A stretch of 64,000 nt of DNA from an uncultured Acetatifactor sp. (GCA_910589655.1 CAJUTJ010000106.1:4610-68609); one strand, 5' to 3'; counted from the stretch's first letter, positions 34,014-43,277 are shown. Numbers and translations: made by a program. Notes: generated by a model not told the origin, from the sequence alone.

Positions 34014-35375
34014 ATGAGTTTACAGGTAGAAAAGTTGGAAAAGAATATGGCGAAGCTGACCATAGAAGTTCCTGCGGAAGAGCTGGAGAAAGCGATAGAG
34101 AGCGCTTACCGGAAGAATAAGAACAAGATCAGCATCCCCGGTTTCCGCAAGGGCAAGGTGCCCCGAAAGATGATTGAGCAGATGTACGGCAAAGAAGTAT
34201 TCTACGAGGATGCGGCAAACGAACTGATTCCCGATGCGTATGATAAAGCGGTGGAGGAGTGCGAAGAGGAAATCGTATCCAATCCCAAGATCGCCGTTAC
34301 CCAGATAGAAGCAGGCAAGCCTTTTGTATTTACCGCTGAGGTTGCTTTGAAGCCTGAGGTGACACTCGGCAAATACAAGGGCGTCAAGGTGGACAAGTTT
34401 GACGTGGAAGTGACCGACCAAGAGATTGATGCGGAAATCAACAGAGAGAGAGAGAAGAACGCAAGAACCGTGGATGTCACCGACAGGGCAGTACAGGATG
34501 GTGACGTGACCGTCATCGACTTTGAAGGATTTGTGGACGGAGAAGCTTTTGAAGGCGGCAAGGGAGAGGATTATCCTCTGACCATCGGCTCCGGTGCATT
34601 TATCCCCGGCTTCGAGGAGGCACTGGTAGGCGCCGAGATCGGCAAGGAGACGGATGTAAATGTTACTTTCCCCGAGGATTATCAGGCAGCGGAGCTGGCA
34701 GGCAAGGCAGCGGTCTTCAAATGTACCGTGAAGAAGATTCAGGAGAAACAGCTTCCCGAACTCGATGATGAGTTTGTGGAAGAAGTATCTGAAGAGAGCG
34801 ATACCGTAGACCAGTATAAGGAAGAAATCCGGAAAAAGCTGGCTAAGAAGGCGGAAGAAACCGCAAAAGCAGAAAAGGAAGATGCTGTTATCGATGCAAT
34901 CATTGCGGAAGCACAGATGGAGATTCCCGATGCAATGGTAGAGACACAGCAGAGACAGATGGTACAGGAATTTGCACAGAGAATGCAGGCTCATGGTATT
35001 TCCATGGATCAGTATATGCAGTTTACCGGAGCAACCCCGGATATACTTTTAGAGCAGGCTAAGCCTCAGGCGTTGAAGAGAATTCAGTCACGTCTGGTTT
35101 TGGAAGCTGTAGTAGCGGCTGAGAAGATGGAAGCTTCCGAGGAGGAGTTTGAAGAGGAAGTAAAATCCATGGGCGAGGTTTACCAGATGGAAGCCGATAA
35201 GGTGAAAGAGCTTCTCGGCGAAAACGGCAAGAAGCAGGTTATGGAAGATCTTTGTATCAAGAAAGCAGTGGAATTCGTTGTGGAAAATGCAAAGGAGACA
35301 AAATCTGCTGCAAAGAAAACCGGCAAGAAAGCAGCGGAAGAGGCAGAAAACGCAGAGGATACCGCCACTGAGTAG
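34014..35375 (+). CDS. tig: Trigger factor
   Basis: A 453-residue ribosome-associated chaperone and peptidyl-prolyl isomerase. The N-terminal ribosome-binding signature is IPGFRKGKVP. The central FKBP-type domain covers about residues 160-245 (DGDVTVIDFEGFVDG...GSGAFIPGFEEALVG). A long helical C-terminal substrate-binding region follows. The tail beyond about residue 430 is a Lys/Ala/Glu-rich extension. AAGGAGG lies before the start. clpP and clpX follow, the usual tig-clpP-clpX order of Firmicutes. Confidence 0.97.
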   Translation: MSLQVEKLEKNMAKLTIEVPAEELEKAIESAYRKNKNKISIPGFRKGKVPRKMIEQMYGKEVFYEDAANELIPDAYDKAVEECEEEIVSNPKIAVTQIEAGKPFVFTAEVALKPEVTLGKYKGVKVDKFDVEVTDQEIDAEINREREKNARTVDVTDRAVQDGDVTVIDFEGFVDGEAFEGGKGEDYPLTIGSGAFIPGFEEALVGAEIGKETDVNVTFPEDYQAAELAGKAAVFKCTVKKIQEKQLPELDDEFVEEVSEESDTVDQYKEEIRKKLAKKAEETAKAEKEDAVIDAIIAEAQMEIPDAMVETQQRQMVQEFAQRMQAHGISMDQYMQFTGATPDILLEQAKPQALKRIQSRLVLEAVVAAEKMEASEEEFEEEVKSMGEVYQMEADKVKELLGENGKKQVMEDLCIKKAVEFVVENAKETKSAAKKTGKKAAEEAENAEDTATE

Positions 35376-35400
35376 GCAGGCTTCTGGCTTTATACAAAGG

Positions 35401-35437
35401 AGGTTGTACCTGTTTGGCGGGTACAACCTTTAAAATT
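35401..35437 (+). terminator. Terminator-like hairpin after tig
   Basis: A perfect 10-bp stem (AGGTTGTACC at 35401-35410, GGTACAACCT at 35420-35429) is followed by an AT-rich run without a clean T-tract. Confidence 0.6.
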
Positions 35438-35459
35438 TTATTAAATAACGTTTTTTTCG

Positions 35460-35488
35460 TTGAAAAAATGCGTTGAGTGGGATATGAT
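35460..35488 (+). promoter_or_regulatory. Promoter of clpP
   Basis: TTGAAA (35460-35465), a 17-base spacer and TATGAT (35483-35488). No CtsR heptad repeat was recognised nearby. Confidence 0.65.
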
Positions 35489-35556
35489 GTAATGAAATAA
35501 ATATAATTTTTTATTCTCGTGACGCAAAATATTGAAAACCGAATGGAGGATTTACA

Positions 35557-36156
35557 ATGAGTTTAGTGCCTTATGTCATTGAGCAGACCAGTAAAGGTGA
35601 GAGATCATATGATATTTATTCCAGACTTTTAAAGGATAGAATAATATTTCTGGGGGAAGAAGTAAATGATACTTCTGCAAGCATTGTCGTAGCACAGCTG
35701 TTATTCTTGGAGGCTGAGGATCCCGAAAAGGATATCCATCTCTATATTAACAGTCCGGGAGGATCCGTTACCGCAGGTATGGCTATTTATGATACCATGC
35801 ATTATATCAAGTGCGACGTTTCTACCGTATGTATCGGCATGGCCGCTAGCATGGGAGCTTTTCTGCTGGCAGGCGGGGCGAAGGGCAAGAGATACGCGCT
35901 TCCCAACGCGGAGATTATGATCCATCAGCCTCTCGGCGGCACAAAGGGTCAGGCTACGGAAATCGAAATCGCCGCAAAGCATATCTTGAGAACAAAGGAA
36001 AAACTGAATCGTATGCTTTCCGAGAACACCGGAAAGGATTATGAGACGATTTGCGCGGACACGGAGCGGGATAATTGGAAGAGCGCTGAGGAAGCGCTGG
36101 AATACGGCTTGATCGACATGGTGATCACTTCCCATGATACCCAGAGTGACAAATAA
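35557..36156 (+). CDS. clpP: ATP-dependent Clp protease proteolytic subunit
   Basis: The 199-residue serine peptidase that forms the barrel of Clp proteases. The catalytic triad is Ser98 (GMAASMGAF), His123 (MIHQPLGG) and Asp172 (ERDNW), the same numbering as I recall for the Bacillus subtilis enzyme. TGGAGG precedes the start. clpX begins 24 bases downstream, so the two are likely co-transcribed. Confidence 0.98.
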   Translation: MSLVPYVIEQTSKGERSYDIYSRLLKDRIIFLGEEVNDTSASIVVAQLLFLEAEDPEKDIHLYINSPGGSVTAGMAIYDTMHYIKCDVSTVCIGMAASMGAFLLAGGAKGKRYALPNAEIMIHQPLGGTKGQATEIEIAAKHILRTKEKLNRMLSENTGKDYETICADTERDNWKSAEEALEYGLIDMVITSHDTQSDK

Positions 36157-36179
36157 GTAAAACTATTAGGAGTAAAATA

Positions 36180-37460
36180 ATGGCAACTAGAATGACCACT
36201 GGTAATGATATTAGATGTTCTTTTTGCAATAAGGTTCAGAGTCAGGTCCGCAAGCTGATTGCCGGTCCTGCAGGAGTATATATCTGCGATGAGTGTATAG
36301 ATATCTGCGCCGATATTTTGGAGGAAGAGCTGGAGGATGACGAGGCGGAAGAGGCTGTTCATCCCGAGATTAATTTGTTAAAACCCATTCAGATTAAGAC
36401 GTTTCTCGACGAGTATGTGGTAGGACAGGAAGAGGCGAAGAAGGTTCTGGCCGTTTCCGTCTATAATCATTATAAGCGTGTGACGGCGCCTAAGGATCTG
36501 GATGATGTTGAGCTGCAGAAAAGCAATATTATAATGGTAGGGCCTACCGGATCCGGTAAGACCTATCTGGCGCAGACTTTGGCGAAGATCATCAATGTTC
36601 CCTTTGCCATTGCGGACGCTACTACATTGACGGAAGCCGGTTATGTGGGTGAGGATGTGGAGAATATCCTGCTTAAGCTGATTCAGGCGGCGGATTATGA
36701 TGTGGAGCGCGCTCAGTACGGGATTATTTATATTGATGAGATCGATAAGATCACGAAAAAGGGCGAGAACGTGTCCATCACAAGGGATGTTTCCGGTGAG
36801 GGCGTACAGCAGGCTCTTCTCAAAATCGTGGAGGGCACCGTGGCAAGCGTTCCCCCTCAGGGAGGAAGAAAGCATCCTCATCAGGAACTGATCACCATTG
36901 ATACTTCCAACATTCTGTTTATCTGCGGCGGTGCATTTGACGGGCTGGAGAAGATTGTGGAGTCCAGACTTGACCGGAAAGCAATCGGATTTAATACGGA
37001 AGTAACTCATAAAACAAACAAGGAGTTAAGCGATCTGCTTCAGGAGGTAACTCCTCAGGATCTGGTAAAGTTCGGTTTGATTCCTGAGTTTGTGGGACGT
37101 GTGCCCATCTGTGTATCCTTGCGCGGACTGGATAAAGAGGCGTTGGTCAGAATCTTAAAGGAGCCTAAAAATGCCTTGATTAAGCAGTACCAGAAGCTGT
37201 TTGACATGGATGACGTGCAGCTTACTTTCGAGGAGGAAGCCATCGGAGCCATTGCGGATAAGGCGTTTGAGCGTAAGACGGGAGCCAGAGGACTCCGCTC
37301 CATTATAGAGAGCGTGATGATGGATACCATGTACAAGATTCCTTCCGACAATACCATAGAAGAGTGTATTATCACCAAAGAGGCGGTTGACGGCAACGAC
37401 GAACCCCTGACATTGCGCAAGGGAGAACACAGAACCCGGGGGCTGGGAACGGCCATATAG
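36180..37460 (+). CDS. clpX: ATP-dependent Clp protease ATP-binding subunit ClpX
   Basis: A 426-residue AAA+ unfoldase that feeds substrates to ClpP. It has an N-terminal four-cysteine zinc finger (CSFCNK...CDECIDIC), Walker A GPTGSGKT, Walker B IIYIDEIDKI, and the GERK/RKH-type pore and sensor regions (PPQGGRKHPHQE, GARGLRSI). It follows clpP after 24 bases and precedes ysxC after 10 bases. Confidence 0.98.
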   Translation: MATRMTTGNDIRCSFCNKVQSQVRKLIAGPAGVYICDECIDICADILEEELEDDEAEEAVHPEINLLKPIQIKTFLDEYVVGQEEAKKVLAVSVYNHYKRVTAPKDLDDVELQKSNIIMVGPTGSGKTYLAQTLAKIINVPFAIADATTLTEAGYVGEDVENILLKLIQAADYDVERAQYGIIYIDEIDKITKKGENVSITRDVSGEGVQQALLKIVEGTVASVPPQGGRKHPHQELITIDTSNILFICGGAFDGLEKIVESRLDRKAIGFNTEVTHKTNKELSDLLQEVTPQDLVKFGLIPEFVGRVPICVSLRGLDKEALVRILKEPKNALIKQYQKLFDMDDVQLTFEEEAIGAIADKAFERKTGARGLRSIIESVMMDTMYKIPSDNTIEECIITKEAVDGNDEPLTLRKGEHRTRGLGTAI

Positions 37461-37470
37461 GAAAAAGCTT

Positions 37471-38058
37471 ATGATAATTAAAGACGCCAGTTTAGAAACG
37501 GTTTGCGGAATTACCAGTAAACTTCCCGACAATATACTGCCGGAGGTAGCCTTTGCCGGAAAGAGCAATGTGGGAAAGTCATCGCTGATAAACGCGTTGA
37601 TGAACCGGAAATCTCTGGCCCGCACCAGTTCGCAGCCGGGGAAGACACAGACAATTAACTTTTATAATATTAACAATGCCATCTACTTTGTGGATCTGCC
37701 GGGATATGGATATGCCAAAGCCAACGAAGCGGTAAAAGCAAAGTGGGGCAAAATGGTAGAGAATTATCTTCATCGTTCCAAACAGCTTAAATTGGTATTT
37801 CTCTTGATTGATATCCGGCACGAGCCTTCCGGAAACGATAAGATTATGTATGATTGGATCTGCAGCAACGGATACCAGCCGGTGATTATTGCAACGAAAT
37901 TGGATAAAATTAAGAGAAGCCAGCTGCAGAAGCAGTTAAAGCTGATTCGCACGGCATTGGGGACGGATGCCGAAAGCATTGTGATTCCTTTTTCCGCGGA
38001 GACGAAACAAGGGCGGGAAGAAATTTACGAGCTTCTGGATCGATTTACGGAGGCATAA
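37471..38058 (+). CDS. ysxC: Ribosome biogenesis GTPase YsxC/EngB
   Basis: A 195-residue GTPase required for 50S subunit assembly. G1 is GKSNVGKSS, G3 is DLPGYG and G4 is TKLDK, with the QPGKTQ switch segment typical of the EngB group. The gene lies 10 bases after clpX, an arrangement common in clostridia, and probably belongs to the same transcript. Confidence 0.95.
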   Translation: MIIKDASLETVCGITSKLPDNILPEVAFAGKSNVGKSSLINALMNRKSLARTSSQPGKTQTINFYNINNAIYFVDLPGYGYAKANEAVKAKWGKMVENYLHRSKQLKLVFLLIDIRHEPSGNDKIMYDWICSNGYQPVIIATKLDKIKRSQLQKQLKLIRTALGTDAESIVIPFSAETKQGREEIYELLDRFTEA

Positions 38059-38127
38059 AGGGCAGAACGGAATTCATGCTTCCCAAGTATTGTGCGGCGG
38101 GTGCTAAAGAGGGTAAGGGGTATATCC

Positions 38128-39315
38128 ATGAGAAAGTACAGTAAGGCACTGGCGAATCTGGCCATTGCAATGGTGGTTCTTTTGGCGGCGGTTTTTCTGC
38201 TGCCAAGGATAATAATCTTTTTTATGCCGTTTGTGGTGGGATGGCTGATTGCGCTGATAGCGGCGCCGCTGGTGCGTTTTTTTGAAGACAAGATAAAATT
38301 AAAACGAAAAATCGGAAGTGCATTTGTCATTGTCACGGTCATAGCGCTGGTGGTACTGTTCCTGTATCTCGTGCTGTCATGGCTGGTGGATCAAGTGGCG
38401 GGGCTGGCAGGCGCGCTTCCCGAGATGTGGTCCGGCATGGAATCGGATTTAAATAATATCGGACAAAATTTCAGTGTGCTGTTTGATAAGCTTCCGCTGA
38501 ATGTTAAGTTCGGATTTACGGATATCACGGATCGAATCGGCGAATATATGGGGAATTTCGTCGGGGAGATCAGTATGCCCACCATTGCGGCGGCGGGAAG
38601 CTTTGCGAGACAGCTTCCTTCCATTTTTATCGGAATGATTATGTCGCTTTTATCCGCTTACTTTTTTGTGGCGGAGCGGAACGGTGTCCATGCGTGGTTC
38701 CGCAGCCATATGCCCGTCTCCATCCAGTTACGTTTTCAGACAGTGCGCCGGAGCCTTAGAAAGTCTGTGGGCGGCTATTTGAAAGCGCAGCTAAAGATTG
38801 AAGTGTGGATGTATCTGCTGCTGTTAATCGGCATGGGACTGCTTCGGGTCAATTATTTTGCATTGATTGCTCTGGTGATTGCTTTTCTGGATTTTCTGCC
38901 TTTTCTCGGAACGGGTACGGTTTTGGTTCCGTGGGCAGTGATCAAGGTGCTCACGGGAGATTACAAAATGGCTCTTTGGCTGTTGATCATATGGGGTGTG
39001 GGGCAGCTGGCAAGACAGTTGATTCAGCCCAAGATTGTGGGGGACTCCATTGGCGTTCCGCCCCTTCCCACCTTGTTTCTGCTTTACATAGGATATAAGT
39101 TCGGGGGAATCGTGGGAATGATTATGGCGGTTCCGCTGGGACTTCTGCTCTACAGCATGTATGAGGAGGGAGCCTTTGACACTACGAAAAACAGTATTCT
39201 GATTCTTGTGTCCGGCATCAACCGTTTCAGAAGGCTGAAAAAGGAAGACTTAACCGAAGTGGAGGAAATGGCGGCAAGGAACGAAGAATTATCAAAAAAA
39301 ATAGAGGAAGTATGA
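38128..39315 (+). CDS. AI-2E/YtvI-family membrane protein
   Basis: A 395-residue polytopic membrane protein. About eight hydrophobic segments are visible: two or three at the N terminus (PRIIIFFMPFVVGWLIALIAAP), a hydrophilic middle with an RxxxxxxGYLKAQL block, and C-terminal segments with DFLPFLGTG and IQPKIVGDSIG, both family landmarks. The best match is the sporulation membrane protein YtvI subgroup, but general permeases of the AI-2E family look alike. ATG 38128 follows AAGGGG; a GTG at 38092 is in frame without a binding site. A terminator follows. Confidence 0.8.
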   Translation: MRKYSKALANLAIAMVVLLAAVFLLPRIIIFFMPFVVGWLIALIAAPLVRFFEDKIKLKRKIGSAFVIVTVIALVVLFLYLVLSWLVDQVAGLAGALPEMWSGMESDLNNIGQNFSVLFDKLPLNVKFGFTDITDRIGEYMGNFVGEISMPTIAAAGSFARQLPSIFIGMIMSLLSAYFFVAERNGVHAWFRSHMPVSIQLRFQTVRRSLRKSVGGYLKAQLKIEVWMYLLLLIGMGLLRVNYFALIALVIAFLDFLPFLGTGTVLVPWAVIKVLTGDYKMALWLLIIWGVGQLARQLIQPKIVGDSIGVPPLPTLFLLYIGYKFGGIVGMIMAVPLGLLLYSMYEEGAFDTTKNSILILVSGINRFRRLKKEDLTEVEEMAARNEELSKKIEEV

Positions 39316-39343
39316 AACTTTTCAATAGTTAAATCAGTCTAAT

Positions 39344-39377
39344 AAAGTAGAGGGTGTGATCACTCTCTACTTTTTTA
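39344..39377 (+). terminator. Rho-independent terminator after the YtvI-like gene
   Basis: A 9-bp stem (AAAGTAGAG at 39344-39352, CTCTACTTT at 39365-39373) runs into a T-tract. Confidence 0.85.
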
Positions 39378-39565
39378 TATTTAAAAAGTTTTTAAAATTT
39401 TTATGCAACTTTGATACAAATGTGTATTACAATGCCTTTAATGAAGGAAAGAACAGTAGCTTTGCATTTTCCTATACTATTTGTGCGGCTGTAAGGCGAA
39501 AGCGTAAAGGGGGACGCTTTAAATAGGGAATGGGATGTCTGTGAAGCAGATAAGGAGGAGTAAAT

Positions 39566-40261
39566 ATGAAAAAAAGAATCCTAATTTACAATAATCGAAC
39601 GAAAATTGCAGAGGAAATGGAGCCGTTGTTGATAGGGGAAGGCTTTGAGTATATTGTGGCGGCAGATGTTCAGGAACTGCATGAAAAATTGTCCCAGGAA
39701 ATCCATCTGATGCTGGTGGATGTGGAGTTAAACGATAAGGGCTGGGATAAAGGAATCGAGATGATCGCGTCTCTCCGGAAGAAGAGCAGCGTTCCCGTAA
39801 TCGTGGTTTCGGCACAGTCTGCGGAGACGGCCAAGATTATGGCGCTGGAAGCGGGAGCGGACGATTATGTTACAACGGACTGTAATCCTCTGGAGCTGCT
39901 GGCAAGAATTAAGTCCCAGCTGCGGAGGTATGTCCAGCTGGTAAATATGTGTTCGGAAGTAGACAGGGTATATAGAGTGGACGGACTGGAGATTAACGAC
40001 ATCCAGAGAACCGTCACGGTGGAGGGCCGTAATGTAAGGCTTACACCCATTGAATATAAGATTTTGCGCTTTTTGGTACAGCAGCACGGAAGAGTGTTCT
40101 CAAACAGCCAGATTTATGAAAACATTTGGAATATGCAGGCTATCGGCGCAGATAACACCATTGCCGTACATATCCGCCATATAAGAGAGAAGATTGAAAG
40201 GAATCCTAAGGAGCCCAGATACTTGAAGGTAGTATGGGGCAACGGATATAAGGTAGGCTGA
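39566..40261 (+). CDS. OmpR-family response regulator, orphan, atypical receiver
   Basis: A 231-residue regulator with an N-terminal receiver (phospho-acceptor Asp52 in LMLVDVELND; VVSAQSAE; ADDYVTTD) and a C-terminal winged helix (LTPIEYKILRFLVQQHGRVFS ... GADNTIAVHIRHIREKI). The acidic pair that binds Mg2+ in ordinary receivers is replaced by Asn9-Asn10 (ILIYNN), so phosphorylation may be weak or absent. No histidine kinase gene is adjacent. GGAGGAG precedes the start. Target genes unknown. Confidence 0.88.
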   Translation: MKKRILIYNNRTKIAEEMEPLLIGEGFEYIVAADVQELHEKLSQEIHLMLVDVELNDKGWDKGIEMIASLRKKSSVPVIVVSAQSAETAKIMALEAGADDYVTTDCNPLELLARIKSQLRRYVQLVNMCSEVDRVYRVDGLEINDIQRTVTVEGRNVRLTPIEYKILRFLVQQHGRVFSNSQIYENIWNMQAIGADNTIAVHIRHIREKIERNPKEPRYLKVVWGNGYKVG

Positions 40262-40303
40262 GACAGGGCGAAAGAGCATGGCTTTTAAGACCGGTAATCC
40301 GCT

Positions 40304-40332
40304 AAGGGCAGACGTGAAGTCTGCCCTTATTA
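40304..40332 (+). terminator. Terminator-like hairpin after the response regulator
   Basis: A perfect 10-bp stem (AAGGGCAGAC at 40304-40313, GTCTGCCCTT at 40319-40328) with a 5-base loop and a weak T-rich end. Confidence 0.65.
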
Positions 40333-40349
40333 ACTTGCACTAATATAAA

Positions 40350-40434
40350 CCCGAGACAGACATGCGCGAAATCGCTGTTTTGCGATTTCTGTGCATAGGT
40401 TGCTGTGAACGAAGTGAACGGTAACTTTATGGGT
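40350..40434 (-). repeat. Dispersed structured repeat, copy in minus orientation
   Basis: Reverse complement of part of the element at 41500 and 51331. It keeps the central hairpin with a CAAAACAG-type loop, but one stem pair differs from the other copies in a compensated way. Confidence 0.7.
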
Positions 40435-40449
40435 TATAGGAATAAAAGA

Positions 40450-40478
40450 TTGACAAATGAGATAATTTACATTATTGT
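40450..40478 (+). promoter_or_regulatory. Promoter of the TraX-family gene
   Basis: TTGACA (40450-40455), 17 bases, TATTGT (40473-40478); a further TATAAT-like sequence lies just downstream. Confidence 0.65.
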
Positions 40479-40562
40479 ATTAATATAATAGTATGGCGCC
40501 GGAAGGAATGAAGTAAATCTTTGGAGACATACAGGATATGGCGCCTTGGAATGGAGGAAAAA

Positions 40563-41402
40563 ATGGACGATATACAGGTAAAGGAACAGACGGATTTGGC
40601 GGAAGAGCCGAAAAAGAAGGGGATCAGCGGCAGCACCATTAAGATAATTGCCATCCTTTCAATGCTCATCGATCATATCGGGGCGGGATATTTAGGAAGG
40701 CTGATTATGAAAGCCGGTTTTATGGAGGTGATGAACTCCAATAATCTGAATGTCATGATGGAGTGGATTTCCGAGTACGGAACCCTCTACTATACGTATA
40801 CTGCCATGCGAATGATCGGCAGATTAGGATTTCCTATTTTCTGCTTTCTCTTAGTGGAAGGCTTTCAGAGAACTCACAATGTGAAAAAGTACGCACTTAG
40901 ATTAGGGGCTTTCGCATTGGTTTCAGAGATTCCCTTTGATCTGTGTTTTAATGGAAAATTTCTGGAGTTTACGTATCAAAATGTGTTCTTTACACTGTTT
41001 TTAGGACTGCTAACCATGATTGCGTTTGACTGGATTGCGAAGAAAGAGTGGGCTGTAAACGGAACCTTGAACCGGGTGGTAAAAGTGATTTTCTCTGCCG
41101 CGGCGCTGGCTGTCGGCGCGGGAGTGGCACATTTCTTAAAGACGGATTATGCCGCAACAGGGGTGATTTGTATTATGGCGCTATATGTTTTCCGGAAAAA
41201 GAAACCCTTGCAGATTACGGCGGGCTGTATTGCGTTCCTCTGGGAGGTCACGGCGCCCCTTGCGTTTATCCCCATCGGCTTCTACAACGGGCAGAGAGGG
41301 CTGAAAATGAAGTATTTCTTTTATGCCTTTTATCCCGTACATTTGCTGTTGATATGGCTTGTGTGCCTGTTGATGGGAGATGGCTGGATGTCGGTTATCT
41401 AA
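40563..41402 (+). CDS. TraX-family membrane protein
   Basis: A 279-residue membrane protein of the TraX group, named for the F-pilin acetylase but widespread in Firmicutes chromosomes with unknown substrates. It has a hydrophilic N terminus, then IKIIAILSMLIDHIGA (the conserved Met-Asp-His segment), RMIGRLGFPIFCFLLVEGFQRT and later segments ending in YPVHLLLIWLV. GGAGG lies 6 bases before ATG 40563. The frame opens earlier at TTG 40521. It stands alone with its own promoter. Confidence 0.85.
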   Translation: MDDIQVKEQTDLAEEPKKKGISGSTIKIIAILSMLIDHIGAGYLGRLIMKAGFMEVMNSNNLNVMMEWISEYGTLYYTYTAMRMIGRLGFPIFCFLLVEGFQRTHNVKKYALRLGAFALVSEIPFDLCFNGKFLEFTYQNVFFTLFLGLLTMIAFDWIAKKEWAVNGTLNRVVKVIFSAAALAVGAGVAHFLKTDYAATGVICIMALYVFRKKKPLQITAGCIAFLWEVTAPLAFIPIGFYNGQRGLKMKYFFYAFYPVHLLLIWLVCLLMGDGWMSVI

Positions 41403-41499
41403 ATGTTTTTTCCACACATAGTACCGCCGGAAGACGTTTTCATGCTGTTTTTGCGGCAAACCCGAGACAGACCTGCGAGTGAACAGTAACCGTGAAAAC

Positions 41500-41653
41500 G
41501 TTACTGTTCACTCCGTGACCAGTAACCCATGCACAGAAACCGCAAAACAGCGGTTTCGCGCAGGTTGCCCAAGCGATTATTCTAATCGCTTGGGTTTGAT
41601 CACGCAAAAAACGCGTGAAAACGCCTCGCGGTGGCGTGGGTGTGAAAAGTAAC
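41500..41653 (+). repeat. Dispersed structured repeat, long copy
   Basis: About 154 bp sharing most of its sequence with 51331-51464, with an extra ~25-bp palindromic insert (the segment around CAAGCGATTATTCTAATCGCTTG). It includes a perfect 8-bp hairpin GAAACCGC/GCGGTTTC. The rest of the gap 41403-41760 holds no gene. Confidence 0.8.
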
Positions 41654-41692
41654 GCGAAACCACCTTGAGGTGGTAACAAGGTGAACTATACA

Positions 41693-41721
41693 TTGACTAA
41701 ATCTCGAAAAGCATGTAAAAT
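41693..41721 (+). promoter_or_regulatory. Promoter of the GH105 gene
   Basis: TTGACT (41693-41698), 17 bases, TAAAAT (41716-41721), about 40 bases before the start codon. Confidence 0.7.
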
Positions 41722-41760
41722 CAACTTACAGATATTTACGTTTCGGGGAGGTAGAAGGAT

Positions 41761-42906
41761 ATGCAGATGCCGGTTTTTGAGAGATACATAGACGGTTTGA
41801 TTCAAAAGAGCACGGTTGAAGTTCCGGTGTGGAACATTGAGAAAGCGAAAGCAGGCGGAAAGGGAGCCGGCTGGAATTATATTGACGGCTGTATGATTCT
41901 TGCCATGCTGGAAATTTATCAGACTACCGGCGAGAAGAAGTACTACGAGTTTGCGGATGCATTTATTGATTACAGAGTGAACGAGGACGGAACTATCAAG
42001 GGCTACAAGCCTGAGGAATATAATATTGATAATGTAAATGCGGGAAAGACGCTTTTCGCATTATATGAAATGAACGGGAAAGAGAAGTACCGCAAAGCCA
42101 TCGAATTGATTTACGGTCAGGTTCGGAACCAGCCCAGAACTCCGGAAGGCAATTTCTGGCATAAAAAGATTTATCCCAATCAGGTATGGCTGGACGGCTT
42201 GTATATGGGGCAGCCCTTTTACATGGAGTATGAGACTAAGTTTAACAATAAAAAGAATTACAGCGACATTTTCTCCCAGTTTTCCAACGTGGTAAAATAC
42301 ATGAGGGACGAGGAAACGGGTCTTTATTATCATGGTTATGACGCCTCTAAGGAGATATTCTGGTGCGACAAGGAGACAGGACTTTCCGAAAACTTTTGGC
42401 TGAGAGCCATCGGCTGGTATTCTATGGCGCTTCTGGACACTTTGGCAAAGTGCGAGCCCGGAGAGGAATACAAGACCGAGTATGAAACTCTGAAAACCGT
42501 GTTTGTACGATTGGTGGAGGATATGCTGAAGCTGCAGGATGAGAGCGGCATGTGGTATCAGCTTCCCGCTTTGGGCGGCAAAGAACCCAATTATTTAGAG
42601 ACCAGCGGCAGCGCTATTATGTCTTATTCCTTGTTAAAGGGAGTGAGACTGGGATTTCTGCCGGAGAGCTGCAAAGAACCTGCATTGAAGGCATTCCGCG
42701 GAATATGTGATCGTTATTTAAAGGAGACGGAGGGTGAATTGAATCTGGGCGGCATCTGTCTGGTGGCAGGTCTGGGTCCCGCAAACGATACCAGACGTGA
42801 CGGCACCTTTGAATACTATATGTCGGAGCCCATTGTGGAAAACGACGCAAAGGGTGTTGGACCCTTGCTTCTGGCTTATACGGAGATGAGAAGACTGGCA
42901 GATTGA
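41761..42906 (+). CDS. GH105-family unsaturated glycuronyl hydrolase
   Basis: A 381-residue (alpha/alpha)6-barrel enzyme similar to YteR/YesR, which remove the unsaturated uronic acid left by pectin or glycosaminoglycan lyases. Landmarks are WNYIDGCMILAMLEIY, NVNAGKTLFALYE, the catalytic-region block WLDGLYMGQPFYMEY, FWLRAIGWYSMALLD and the C-terminal YYMSEPIVENDAKGVGPLLLAYTEM. No signal peptide, so it acts in the cytoplasm on imported oligosaccharides. No transporter or lyase gene is adjacent, and it has its own promoter. GGGGAGG lies before ATG 41761. Confidence 0.9.
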   Translation: MQMPVFERYIDGLIQKSTVEVPVWNIEKAKAGGKGAGWNYIDGCMILAMLEIYQTTGEKKYYEFADAFIDYRVNEDGTIKGYKPEEYNIDNVNAGKTLFALYEMNGKEKYRKAIELIYGQVRNQPRTPEGNFWHKKIYPNQVWLDGLYMGQPFYMEYETKFNNKKNYSDIFSQFSNVVKYMRDEETGLYYHGYDASKEIFWCDKETGLSENFWLRAIGWYSMALLDTLAKCEPGEEYKTEYETLKTVFVRLVEDMLKLQDESGMWYQLPALGGKEPNYLETSGSAIMSYSLLKGVRLGFLPESCKEPALKAFRGICDRYLKETEGELNLGGICLVAGLGPANDTRRDGTFEYYMSEPIVENDAKGVGPLLLAYTEMRRLAD

Positions 42907-42946
42907 TATGGGATTGAGCTGTCAGGATGTTTTTGACAATTAAAAT

Positions 42947-43018
42947 ATTGCAGACAAAATGAAACATTGCAGGCAAAATGAAACATTGCAAATAAAATGA
43001 AACATTGCAAACAAAAAC
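42947..43018 (+). repeat. 19-bp tandem repeat (about 3.7 units)
   Basis: Units begin ATTGCA and end AAAATGAAAC at 42947, 42966, 42985 and 43004 (partial). They lie between the GH105 stop and a bidirectional terminator and are not a multiple of three. Confidence 0.75.
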
Positions 43019-43045
43019 GCATCGGAATTGCCGATGCGCTTTTTG
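43013..43045. terminator. Bidirectional terminator between GH105 and csp genes
   Basis: An 8-bp stem (CGCATCGG at 43018-43025, CCGATGCG at 43031-43038) lies between an A-run and a T-run and can serve both converging genes. Confidence 0.85.
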
Positions 43046-43061
43046 TCTGTATTCAGAGCGG

Positions 43062-43277
43062 TTAAGCTACTACAGAAACGTTGGTAGCACGGATTTTGCT
43101 GCTGTTCTGGGGATCACACTCGGTATCGAAAGTAACCTTCTGACCCTCTTCAAGAGACTTGAAGCCATCAGCATTGATTGCGGAGAAATGTACGAATACT
43201 TCCTCGCCGGTCTCATCATTGGTGATGAAGCCATAACCCTTCTGTGCATTAAACCACTTAACTGTACCGTTATTCAT
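43062..43277 (-). CDS. Cold-shock protein (CspA family)
   Basis: A 71-residue single cold-shock domain that binds single-stranded RNA or DNA. Both RNA-binding motifs are intact: KGYGFI (RNP1) and VFVHF (RNP2). AGGAGGT lies just before the ATG at 43275-43277. The frame extends 45 codons upstream, but that segment is the structured leader, not protein. It is transcribed from a near-consensus promoter with a leader of about 150 bases. Confidence 0.95.
   Translation of the reverse strand: MNNGTVKWFNAQKGYGFITNDETGEEVFVHFSAINADGFKSLEEGQKVTFDTECDPQNSSKIRATNVSVVA

Noticed and set aside
42947..43018. Possible CRISPR array
   Set aside because: The 19-bp units are directly adjacent with no spacers; this is a simple tandem repeat.
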